Position numbers and translations under genes: made by a program | NCBI RefSeq assembly: GCF_003386285.1 | Contig: NZ_QPNC01000019.1 | Location: 248,001-312,000 of the forward strand | DNA from: Nocardiopsis sp. FIRDI 009 | Lineage (GTDB): Bacteria; Actinomycetota; Actinomycetes; Streptosporangiales; Streptosporangiaceae | Reading direction: 5' to 3' | Length of the DNA: 64,000 bases | In this document: positions 26,849 through 34,392 of the stretch, piece after piece | Layout: every line of letters begins with the position of its first letter | How positions within the stretch are numbered: the stretch's first letter is position 1 | The notes under the pieces: generated by a model | What the model saw: only the letters and a program-made list of their open reading frames with translations | Database searches by the model: none | Told to the model about the DNA's origin: nothing

Positions 26849-26898
26849 CCCCGGTGGGCCGTCGGCGACATCCCCGTCGCCGACGGCCCACCGGGGTC
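26847..26898. terminator. Very long perfect hairpin (23-bp stem) between convergent genes
   Basis: The 23-base arms at 26847-26869 and 26876-26898 pair without mismatch around the 6-base loop ATCCCC. The stem begins within the stop codon of the DinB-like gene and ends 20 bp before the end of the convergent permease gene. Confidence 0.85.
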
Positions 26899-26918
26899 GG
26901 TCAGGTCCGAAAGGCCGC

Positions 26919-28352
26919 TCAGACCGCGCTGGTGGTGCGCTCCTCCAGGACCTTCTCGTCGAAGGTCATCTGCGGGGGCGCCTGGCGGAACCCGCGGGTG
27001 ACGTAGGCGAGCTGGACGAGTCCGGACGCGGCCCACACGCCGCCGATGATGAACGCCAGACCGCTGAGGTTGGTCCACAGGTAGACGGTCAGGCTCAGGC
27101 CGATGCCCGGGACCAGGCCGTACTTGAGCAGGTCGGCGCGGGTGCGCATGCGCTCGCGGACCACGAAGTGGATGATCACCGACAGGTTCACGGCGGAGAA
27201 GGCGACCAGGGCGCCGAAGGAGATGAACGAGGCGACGGTCTCGATGTCGAGGAAGATCGCTCCGACGGCCACCCCGCCCACGATCAGGATGTTGGCCGCC
27301 GGGGTGTTGTAGCGCTTGCTCAGGCGGCCGAAGACGCTCTTGGGCAGGCTGCCGTCGCGGCCCATGGCGTAGAGCACGCGCGAGACGCTGGCCTGGGAGC
27401 TGAGCGCGGACCCGAACGAACCGATGATCAGCGCGAGGGTGAGCAGGGCGGCCAGGGCGTCGCCGCCCACGGTCCGCATGATGTCCAGCGCCGCGGAGTC
27501 CACGTCGGTGAACCGGGTGTAGTCCGGGAAGACCATGTGGCCGAACCAGGAGGCGGCCAGGAAGATGAGGCCGCCGCACAGGGTGACCAGGAGGATCGCG
27601 CGGGGGATGTCGCGCTGGGGGTTCTCGGCCTCCTCCGACAGGGTGGTGACCGCGTCGAAGCCCAGGAAGGACTCGGTGAGGATGGCCGCGGCGCTCAGGA
27701 CCGGCAGGATCTCCAGCCCGCTGCCGACGAACGGGGCCAGCGGGTGGATGTCGGTCATGCCGACCAGGTGCCGGGCGCTCATCGCGAAGAACAGGAGCAG
27801 GAACGCCACCTGGGCGCCCACGATCACGGTGTTGGCCTTGGCGACCAGGGCGATGCCGCGCACGTTCAGCGTGGTGATCACGACGAGGAAGCCGACGATC
27901 CACACCCAGTCGGGCACGGCCGGGAACTGGGCGTTCAGGTACAGGCCGATGGTGATGTAGTTGATCAGCGGCAGGAACAGGTAGTCCAGCATCATCGTCC
28001 AGCCGACCATGAACCCGGTGCGCGGACCCAGGGACCTCTGGGCGTAGACGTAGGCCGAACCGGTCGAGGTGTAGACCCGCGAGAGCCGCCCGTAGGAGTA
28101 GGCCGTGAAGAGCATGGCCACCAGGGCCACGAGCACGGCGGTCGGCAGGCGTCCGTGCGACATCGCCGTGGCGACCCCGTAGACGGTGAGGATCGTGGTC
28201 GGGACCAGGTAGGCCAGACCGAACAACACCAGGTGGGGCAGCTTGAGGACGCGCGCAAGCTTCGGGGCCGTCTCAGACAACAGACCGACCTTCTTCCTGA
28301 GGGTGTGCCGACGATTCGTGTGCTCCGGATCTCCTGTGAGCAAACCCACCAT
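26919..28352 (-). CDS. APC-superfamily amino-acid/polyamine permease
   Basis: This is a 477-residue permease with about twelve hydrophobic segments, resembling the PuuP/YjeM-like APC group. The first helix region KLPHLVLFGLAYLVPTT and the loop ESFLGFDAVTTLSEE (helix 6) are typical of substrate-binding helices in APC transporters. The substrate is an amino acid or polyamine, not further defined. The start is uncertain: the ATG at 28352 lies inside an 18-bp inverted repeat, while a TTG at 28376 would add eight residues. No neighbour suggests a pathway. Confidence 0.85.
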   Translation of the reverse strand: MVGLLTGDPEHTNRRHTLRKKVGLLSETAPKLARVLKLPHLVLFGLAYLVPTTILTVYGVATAMSHGRLPTAVLVALVAMLFTAYSYGRLSRVYTSTGSAYVYAQRSLGPRTGFMVGWTMMLDYLFLPLINYITIGLYLNAQFPAVPDWVWIVGFLVVITTLNVRGIALVAKANTVIVGAQVAFLLLFFAMSARHLVGMTDIHPLAPFVGSGLEILPVLSAAAILTESFLGFDAVTTLSEEAENPQRDIPRAILLVTLCGGLIFLAASWFGHMVFPDYTRFTDVDSAALDIMRTVGGDALAALLTLALIIGSFGSALSSQASVSRVLYAMGRDGSLPKSVFGRLSKRYNTPAANILIVGGVAVGAIFLDIETVASFISFGALVAFSAVNLSVIIHFVVRERMRTRADLLKYGLVPGIGLSLTVYLWTNLSGLAFIIGGVWAASGLVQLAYVTRGFRQAPPQMTFDEKVLEERTTSAV

Positions 28353-28369
28353 GACAGGCGTCACTGTCA
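28352..28369. promoter_or_regulatory. Inverted repeat at the permease start
   Basis: TGACAG (28352-28357) and CTGTCA (28364-28369) are perfect arms around GCGTCA. The repeat overlaps the presumed start codon of the permease gene and may be an operator or affect initiation. Confidence 0.45.
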
Positions 28370-28376
28370 AGTGCAA

Positions 28377-28681
28377 GTGATTCCATCGTAAAAAGTGGGC
28401 TCAGCAACTGATCTGTGACATCTGACGCCCATGAACAATGAAATCAGTTGATCCTCGTAGGTTGTGCCACACGGATCACCCACCGGTGCGCCCACCGTCA
28501 CCCCGAGCCCCCGCCACACGGGCGATCCGGCCCCGCACACGGCGACGCCGCCACCCCCGACCTCGGGGGCGACGGCGTCGCCGCACACTCACGGAGGGTC
28601 GCAGAGAGGACCCGGCCCCACACACGACGAAGGGACCCGCGCCCACCGGCGCCAGGCCCCCGCCACCGCACCGGACACCCC
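28377..28681. other. Intergenic stretch between the conservon and the permease gene
   Basis: No gene is seen in this 305-bp gap. It holds the likely terminator of the conservon (28541-28582) and the promoter region of the permease gene. The string TTCCATCGTAAAAAGTGG at 28381-28398 weakly recalls the dispersed motif but is not counted as a copy. Confidence 0.5.
28541..28582. terminator. Two-tier hairpin after the conservon
   Basis: The outer arms GGCGACGCCG (28541-28550) and CGGCGTCGCC (28573-28582) and the inner arms CCCCCGA and TCGGGGG pair perfectly, with small unpaired joints between them. It lies 100 bp beyond the cvnD stop codon. Confidence 0.65.
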
Positions 28682-29275
28682 TCAGGCGCCCGACAGCTCC
28701 CACCGCAGCACCAACTCGACCAACTCCACCACCACCTCCTTGGCCGACTGCCGACTGCGCGCGTCACACAACAGCAACGGCACCGGATCCTCCAGGTCCA
28801 GCGCCACCCGCACGTCATCCGCGCGGTGCGTCCGCTGCCCGTCGAAACAGTTCACCGCCACCACGAACGGCACCCGCCGCTCCTCGAAGAAGTCGATCAC
28901 GTCGAAGGAGTCCGTCAGACGACGCGTGTCCGCCAGCACCACCGCCCCCAACGCCCCCCGGGTCAACTCCTCCCACATGTACGAGAACCGACGCTGCCCT
29001 GGCGTCCCGAACAGGTACACCACCGTCGACTCGTCCAACGTGATCCGACCGAAGTCCAACGCCACCGTCGTCGTGGTCTTGTCCTCCACCCCCGCCAGAT
29101 CGTCCAACCCCACGCTCTCGGTGGTCATCACCTCCTCCGTGTGCAGCGACTCCACCTCACTCAGAGCCGACACCAGCGTCGTCTTGCCAGCACCGAAACC
29201 ACCGGCCACCACGATCTTCAACGTGTCCGGCACCGGTCCCGCCACCTCAGCGGCCATCCGCCCCATCCACTCCAC
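28682..29275 (-). CDS. cvnD: Conservon GTPase CvnD
   Basis: This is a 197-residue small GTPase-like protein of the Cvn/MglA type. The P-loop is GGFGAGKTTLV. The G3 region reads LFGTPGQRRF, where the Asp of DxxG is replaced, as is usual in CvnD. The guanine-specificity motif NCFDG takes the place of NKxD. In Streptomyces, CvnA-D form a membrane-associated complex resembling eukaryotic G-protein-coupled systems, with D as the switch. Translation starts at a GTG directly after the cvnC stop codon. It is the last gene of the operon. Confidence 0.93.
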   Translation of the reverse strand: MEWMGRMAAEVAGPVPDTLKIVVAGGFGAGKTTLVSALSEVESLHTEEVMTTESVGLDDLAGVEDKTTTTVALDFGRITLDESTVVYLFGTPGQRRFSYMWEELTRGALGAVVLADTRRLTDSFDVIDFFEERRVPFVVAVNCFDGQRTHRADDVRVALDLEDPVPLLLCDARSRQSAKEVVVELVELVLRWELSGA

Positions 29276-29641
29276 CTACAACTCCCGGATCCGCTCCAGC
29301 ACCGATCGCAACGTGGCCGCGTCCGGCCGGGCACGCTCCCAGTCCGAGGTCCGCACCACCACACGCCCCTGGTCGACCAGATCCGCCAGAAGGATCCGCA
29401 CCACTCCCAGCGCGAACCCCGTACGCGAGGACACCTCCGCCACCGACAACGGCCGCGCGCACAGCGACAGGATCAACTCCACCTCCGGGTCGACCTCCGG
29501 CGCACGCACCGCCGGGACCGCCACCACCTGCGTCGTCACCGTCAGATCCGACCGCGACGGACGGGTACGACCCCCCGTCAACGCGTACGGCCGGATCAGG
29601 TTCGACTCCCCACCACCCCCACCGGGCGGCCCCGCACTCAC
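29276..29641 (-). CDS. cvnC: Conservon protein CvnC (DUF742)
   Basis: This is a 121-residue DUF742 protein. It opens with a Gly-rich run followed by LIRPYALTGGRT, the family signature. The second half contains a winged-helix-like core: LCARPLSVAEVSSRTGFALG, then VRILLADLVDQGRV. The GTG start overlaps the cvnB stop codon by 4 bases. In the conservon complex, C joins B and D; its helix-turn-helix may be for protein contact and not DNA binding. It is cytosolic. Confidence 0.93.
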   Translation of the reverse strand: MSAGPPGGGGGESNLIRPYALTGGRTRPSRSDLTVTTQVVAVPAVRAPEVDPEVELILSLCARPLSVAEVSSRTGFALGVVRILLADLVDQGRVVVRTSDWERARPDAATLRSVLERIREL

Positions 29642-30090
29642 GTCCCGCCCCCACGCCCCCGCGGCAACGCTGACAGATGCGGCCCCACCTGCCGGACCAA
29701 CCGGTTCAACTCGAACGCCGCCTGCCCCATGTCACACGAGGACTCGGCGACCAACGCCAGCGACGCCCCACGGCCCGCCGCCAGCACGAAGAAGAACACA
29801 CTGTCCATCTCCACCACCGTCTGACGCACCTCACTGGCCCCCAGCTCCGCCCTGGCCCCACGCGCCAGACTCGCGAACCCCGACGCGATCGCCGCCAACC
29901 GCTCACCCTCCTCCCGCACCACCCCCGGCGAGGACGACAACAGCAACCCGTCGGCCGACAGCAGCAGAGCGTGCCGCGCACCCGCCACCCGCTCCACCAG
30001 GTCGGCCAGCAGCCAGTCCAACGACCCGCTCACCGCGACACCGCCACCGACCGCTCGGCCATCACCAGCCACACCAGCCGACATCCACAT
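29638..30090 (-). CDS. cvnB: Conservon roadblock/LC7 protein CvnB
   Basis: This is a 150-residue roadblock/LC7 protein. The domain is evident from LDWLLADLVERVAGARHALL, then LSADGLLLSSS and ERLAAIASGFASLARG. Roadblock proteins regulate small GTPases, so CvnB probably sets the nucleotide state of CvnD. An ATG at 30090 overlaps the last base of the cvnA stop codon (TGATG), with GGAAGGG upstream. A GTG one codon earlier is also possible. Confidence 0.93.
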   Translation of the reverse strand: MWMSAGVAGDGRAVGGGVAVSGSLDWLLADLVERVAGARHALLLSADGLLLSSSPGVVREEGERLAAIASGFASLARGARAELGASEVRQTVVEMDSVFFFVLAAGRGASLALVAESSCDMGQAAFELNRLVRQVGPHLSALPRGRGGGT

Positions 30091-32345
30091 CACCCTTCCG
30101 TCTCCTCACCGGGACGCGCACCGCGCGCGTCCCCCGCACCCTCGCCGCCACCGGACCCCGCGCGGCCGCGCAGCGTCCCCGACTGGAAGGCGCTCATCAT
30201 CGACCGGATCTCCGACAGCGACCGCTGACCCCCGGTCTCCCCGGCCACGCCCCCCGGCCCTCGCCCCCCGTGCGCGTCCCCCGACACCGCCGCCGACCGG
30301 CTCCTGCGACCACGCCGCCGGGGCAACCCCATGTAGGTGTCCCCGTCCGGCTCCCCGGCGGGCGGATCCGGCTCCGCCACCGGAGCCGCCACCGCCGCCG
30401 GACGCGTGTGCGGACCGGTCTCCTCGGGCGTGCGCCCCTCCTCCGGTTCGGTCAGCGCCTCGGAGGGGATCACCACGACCGCGCGCGTCCCTTCGGCGCC
30501 GTTGGGCTCCAAGTGCACCCCGAACCCGTGACGGACGGCGATCGTGGCCGCCACGAACAGCCCCAGGTGCGAGTCCTCCCGCATCCGGGCCAGGTCGAAC
30601 CGGGGCGGATCGGCCAACAGGGCGTTGGCCGCCGCCCGTTGCTCCCCGGTCATCCCCAGCCCCCGGTCCTCGACCTCCAGCACGTACCCGCGCGGCCCCT
30701 CGCACCGGCCCCGCACCGTCACCATCGTCTCCGGGGGCGAGAACGCCGCCGCGTTCTCCAACAGCTCGGCCAGCAACCGGACCGTGCCCGCCCCCACCTC
30801 ACCGCGCAGCCACACCCCCGGCACCTCCAGCACCCGCACCCGCGTGTAGTCCTCGATCTCGCTGGCCGCCGCCCGCACCGCCTCGTGCAGCCCCACCGGT
30901 CCCAATCCCGCGCGCACGGGCGCGTCACCGCTGAGCAGCACGAGGTTCTCCGCGTTGCGCCGCATCTGCGTGCTGAAGTGGTCGATCCGAAACAGCGACG
31001 ACAACACCTCGGGGTCGGTCTCACCGCGCTCCAGCGAGTCCAACAACCCCAGCTGCCGGTGCACCAGCGACTGGGTGCGCCGCGCCAGGTTCCGGAACAT
31101 CGCCCGCACCCCCGCCCGGACCTGCGCCTCCTCCACGGCCGCGGTCACCGCCGCGCGCTGGGCGTCGTTGAACGCCTCGGCCACCTCGCCGATCTCGTCG
31201 CGCCGCTCCACCCGCAACCGCGGCACCTCGGCGTCCACGTCCACGCTCCCGCCCGCCCGCAGGCGCGCCGTCACCTCCGGCAGCCGCACCCGGGCGTGCT
31301 CCAGAGTGAGCGTGCGCAGCTCCTGGAGCCTGACGCCCACCCGTTGGGTCCCGACCACCGCCACCGCCGTCGAGGCCAGGGCCGCCAGCAGGACCAGGAC
31401 GCTCGTCGACATCACCACGCGGGTCAGCCCGGCGGCGTGCTCGTGGCTCAGCGCCGCCACGCTCTCCATCCGGGCCTGTTCGGCCTCGCGCATGCGCAGG
31501 TCGACGGCCTCGGCGGCACCGCGCCAGGAGGGGGCGTTGACCGGGACGGTGTCGTCCTGCCCCGGCGGCCTGCCGACGATGGTGTCCTGGAGCAGGTGCA
31601 GCGTGGCCAGCCCGCTGTAGGAGTTGACGCGCACGTACTCCCGCAGGTCGGCTTCGCTGAGTTCGGCGCCGACGCGGTCCCAGAGGTACTCCTGGGCTCC
31701 GACCGCGGCGGAGAAGCGGGCGTGGTCGTCGGCGGTGAAGGCGTCCACGGCCACGGCGTGGGCCACCACGGTGTCCTGCTGGTTGAGCAGTTCCCGGGTG
31801 CGCATCAGGGAGGTCAGCGACCGCAGGTGGGGGGTCTGCTCGGGGTGGGCGCGGGCCACCTGGCCGTCCCAGAACCGCAGGCCCGTCTCGATCACCTGGT
31901 CGTAGTAGGCACCCGCCACCAGGGGGGTGCGCCTGGTGCGGGGGAGCGCGTCGACCCGGTCGCGGTGGTCGTCGAGACCGTCCAGGAGGCGCCGCAGGCC
32001 CAGGGCCTGGGCGGGCAGGTCCTCGGCGACGAAGTCGTCCATCCGGCGCCGCAGGAGGTTCACAGCCTCGTCGGTGTCCTCGCGGGCGAGCGCTAGGTGC
32101 ACGACGCTCTGCTGCGTGGGGCTGGCGGTGTCCATGGTGGCGCGGCGCTCGCGCTGGAGCCGCCCCACCACGTCGACGACGGGTCCGCCGATCTCCTCCG
32201 TCAGCGCCGCGGTCGTGCGCAGCTCGTCGATCTCCAGGACCATGACCGTGGTCATGCCGGCCCACAGGGCGAGCAGGGCGGTGCTGGGGACCAGGACCAG
32301 CGTGATCATGCGTGCGCGAAGCGAGCGGCGCTTCTCATGGGGCAT
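30090..32345 (-). CDS. cvnA: Conservon sensor histidine-kinase-like protein CvnA (NIT-HAMP-HATPase)
   Basis: This 751-residue membrane sensor heads the operon. After a basic N-terminus comes a transmembrane helix (about residues 14-36). A ~270-residue extracellular domain follows, with the nitrate/nitrite-sensing (NIT) pattern (RRATMDTASPTQQSV and LMRTRELLNQQDTV), then a second transmembrane helix near 310-330, a HAMP segment, and a dimerisation region containing RIDHFSTQMRRNAENLVLL. The GHKL ATPase has an N-box LLENAAAFSPPE and a G-box DRGLGM. The last ~110 residues are Pro/Glu-rich and probably disordered. Start ATG at 32345. No response regulator is encoded; signalling goes through CvnB-D. 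Confidence 0.93.
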   Translation of the reverse strand: MPHEKRRSLRARMITLVLVPSTALLALWAGMTTVMVLEIDELRTTAALTEEIGGPVVDVVGRLQRERRATMDTASPTQQSVVHLALAREDTDEAVNLLRRRMDDFVAEDLPAQALGLRRLLDGLDDHRDRVDALPRTRRTPLVAGAYYDQVIETGLRFWDGQVARAHPEQTPHLRSLTSLMRTRELLNQQDTVVAHAVAVDAFTADDHARFSAAVGAQEYLWDRVGAELSEADLREYVRVNSYSGLATLHLLQDTIVGRPPGQDDTVPVNAPSWRGAAEAVDLRMREAEQARMESVAALSHEHAAGLTRVVMSTSVLVLLAALASTAVAVVGTQRVGVRLQELRTLTLEHARVRLPEVTARLRAGGSVDVDAEVPRLRVERRDEIGEVAEAFNDAQRAAVTAAVEEAQVRAGVRAMFRNLARRTQSLVHRQLGLLDSLERGETDPEVLSSLFRIDHFSTQMRRNAENLVLLSGDAPVRAGLGPVGLHEAVRAAASEIEDYTRVRVLEVPGVWLRGEVGAGTVRLLAELLENAAAFSPPETMVTVRGRCEGPRGYVLEVEDRGLGMTGEQRAAANALLADPPRFDLARMREDSHLGLFVAATIAVRHGFGVHLEPNGAEGTRAVVVIPSEALTEPEEGRTPEETGPHTRPAAVAAPVAEPDPPAGEPDGDTYMGLPRRRGRRSRSAAVSGDAHGGRGPGGVAGETGGQRSLSEIRSMMSAFQSGTLRGRAGSGGGEGAGDARGARPGEETEG

Positions 32346-32528
32346 CGATGCGCTTCCAGGGGGAGGGGAGCGTGCACGGGGGACCCGCGGGCCGCGGGGG
32401 AGGGCCGGAGTTCCCCCGAGTGAACCGTTTCGAGGGGGATCGCGCAAGGGTCGACGGCCACCCGTTACGGTCGGGAGACCAAAGAGCGCTGCTCACCCCG
32501 GGGGATCGCCGGAACTGGTCCACTCATA

Positions 32529-32553
32529 GAAATCTACGATGTAAAGGTGGCGG
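32529..32553 (+). repeat. Dispersed intergenic motif, copy 5
   Basis: The sequence is GAAATCTACGATGTAAAGGTGGCGG. The core is TACGATGTA. It lies between the divergent cvnA and pterin dehydratase genes, 290 bp upstream of the latter. Confidence 0.6.
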
Positions 32554-32818
32554 TGTGATTCCATCACCACAAAAAACAAAGACAATCGCGCGGCTCCGCC
32601 GCACCGACCACCACAAAGTTCACCCCACCCGGAGAGGGAGGCGTGAGACCCGCCGACCACCGGGGTACGGTTCCCCTGCGCCGATGGAACCGACACGGCG
32701 CGGCACCCTTCGGTCACCGATTGGCACCGACACTGGCACCACCGAGGCGGGACAGGTGGACGCCACCACGCGGCGGCGTCGCATCCACCGAACCCGTCAC
32801 GACGGGGGAGAGGACACC

Positions 32819-33112
32819 ATGAAGCTCACCGACGAACAGATCCGTGAGGGTCTCGACCGACTCACCGACTGGGAGTGGGACCCCGACGCCCCGAACATCC
32901 ACCGCACCGTCCGCCTGCACGACTTCGTCGCTGCCATGGCCTTCGTCAACGAGATCGCCCAAGCCGCCGAACAGGCCGGACACCACCCCGACATCGACAT
33001 CCGCTACAACAGGGTTCACCTGTCCCTGTGCACCCACGCCGTCGGAGCCCTCACCGAGAACGACATGGCACTGGCCGCGCGCATCGACGAACTCGTCCCG
33101 TCCCACCCCTGA
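32819..33112 (+). CDS. Pterin-4a-carbinolamine dehydratase
   Basis: This is a 97-residue dehydratase (PhhB/DCoH fold). The signature EQAGHHPDIDIRYNRV carries the paired His residues and the downstream Tyr of the active site. LSLCTHAVGALTENDMALAA is the usual C-terminal helix region. It recycles the 4a-hydroxy-tetrahydropterin formed by aromatic amino-acid hydroxylases, but actinomycete copies often lie far from any hydroxylase, as here. GGGGAGAGG precedes the ATG at 32819. It is a single gene ending in a 30-bp palindromic terminator. Confidence 0.92.
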   Translation: MKLTDEQIREGLDRLTDWEWDPDAPNIHRTVRLHDFVAAMAFVNEIAQAAEQAGHHPDIDIRYNRVHLSLCTHAVGALTENDMALAARIDELVPSHP

Positions 33113-33138
33113 CACGTGGAGGGTGCCCCTGGTGTTCT

Positions 33139-33168
33139 CGGGGCGGGGGTGTCGACACCCCCGCCCCG
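33139..33168. terminator. 30-bp perfect palindrome after the pterin dehydratase gene
   Basis: The sequence is palindromic over all 30 bases, centred on TCGA, and its RNA would fold into a hairpin of at least 13 bp. It lies between the convergent dehydratase gene and the toxin-like fragment. Confidence 0.75.
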
Positions 33169-33232
33169 GTCCAAAAGCGCCTTCCGTGCGTTCGCCGGAG
33201 GCTGCGTCAGGGTCCCCGGCGGCGGTCCGAGG

Positions 33233-33697
33233 TCAGCCTCCGTCGTTCATGAGCATGCGGGCGCGCGGCAGGGTCGTGTCGCAGATGGGGTTCGGAACCC
33301 CGTCCGTGGTGCAGACGGCGACCGTGCTCCGCCTCCCGTCCGTGTTGTCCTTGGCAGGAACGGTCGCGGTACCCGCCCCGACCCAGAAGTCACCCCTGTC
33401 GGTCGTGATCTCCCACGTCCCGTTCATCGTCTTCATCAGTTGGGCCCGGGCGACCCATCCCGTCTCACCGCTCCGGATCGGGTAGGTGACGCTGTCCGAC
33501 ACCGCGGTCTCCTCACCCCACTGGCGGTCGTAGTGCACTTCGATGCCCACGGTGACCGACGCCTGGACGGGTGAGGCCTCACCCGTGCCGACCGTCGTGG
33601 ACAGCGACAGGGAGCCACCGACGGTGTTGGTGTAGCTCGTGGTGTGCGTCCACGAGAATTCGTGGGACGTCTCCTGTGAGGTTCCGTTCTGCCACAC
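33233..33697 (-). pseudogene. 5'-truncated aerolysin/ETX-MTX2-like beta-pore-forming protein fragment
   Basis: This open frame of 154 residues looks like the C-terminal part of a secreted beta-pore-forming protein. A run of Ser/Thr-rich alternating strands (SWTHTTSYTNTVGGSLSLST, then VQASVTVGIEVHYDRQWGE) is followed by an aromatic, amphipathic stretch (GWVARAQLMKTMNGTWEITT) and two late Cys residues. There is no signal peptide. An in-frame stop lies 18 bases upstream of the first usable GTG, and IS-derived sequence begins there, so the 5' part seems lost. Family placement rests on strand pattern only and is tentative; a functional pore former is unlikely in this state. Confidence 0.4.
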
Positions 33698-33829
33698 CTG
33701 ACTGAGCCCTTTTCATCCTGAAGCTGCTGGTCACAGCCTCGTACCGACCGCGCGGAACCACCCCTGACAGCAAGAAGCCCCTGGTAGGTGGGTTAACGAC
33801 CAAGAAAACCTGCCACACCAAGGGCTCTG

Positions 33830-34330
33830 ATGCTGTTGTACCGTGCCGCTCTGCCGTTGTCACGCCGGACCCCGAACCTGGCTGCCCGCACCATCCGCGC
33901 CCACCGCGAGAACACCCGCTCCCGGTGGCGGCGCCTGGACCCGGCTCAGCAGGCCCTGCTCGTGTTGGTCCACCTGTACAAGGGCGAGCCGTTCGCCCAG
34001 GTCGCGGCCGGTTTCGGGGTGGGTACCACGACCGCCTGGCGCTACGTACGCGAGACCACGCGCCTACTCGCCGAGCAGGCACCCACGCTCGAACAGGGGC
34101 TACGCCGTGCACGGCGTCACGGGTGGGCCTACGTGATCATCGACGCCCGCTCTGATCGCCTGCGACCGCGTGGCGGCCGACCGCCCCTTCTACTCGGGCA
34201 AGCACAAGCAGCACGGCATGAACATCCAGGTCGTCGCGGCCCCGGGCGGCGAACCCCTGTGGACCTCATGGTCGCTGACCGAATCCGTGGTCCGACCGCG
34301 GACCTCCGGGCGGGGGTATCGGCACTGATG
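33830..34330 (+). pseudogene. Frameshifted, truncated IS5-family transposase remnant
   Basis: The N-terminal part is intact in one frame: LDPAQQALLVLVHLYKGEPF, then FGVGTTTAWRYVRETTRLLA, the helix-turn-helix of IS112/IS5-type DDE transposases. At about 34150 one extra base shifts the frame; LIACDRVAADRPFYSGKHKQ and HGMNIQVVAAPGG continue in the next frame. DLMVADRIRG, matching the usual DLTAARIWG, is back in the first frame. The sequence then loses similarity before the catalytic Glu, so the element is dead. The leader GGTAGGTGGGTTAACGACCA upstream (from about 33783) is typical of this IS group. The right inverted repeat was not found. Confidence 0.75.
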
Positions 34331-34392
34331 TCGAGCGTGATTGCCGTGGCCGAATATCCGGTTGGCTACGTACTTTCTGTTCGGCCCGCGGC

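Noticed and set aside
28379-28400. A sixth copy of the dispersed motif (TTCCATCGTAAAAAGTGG), and a similar string at 23831
   Set aside because: Only CGTAAA and GTGG agree and the ATCTAC half is missing, so it was not counted.
34331-34392. The right end of the IS5-type element
   Set aside because: No inverted repeat matching the left flank was found. The element seems truncated, so no mobile-element boundaries are given.
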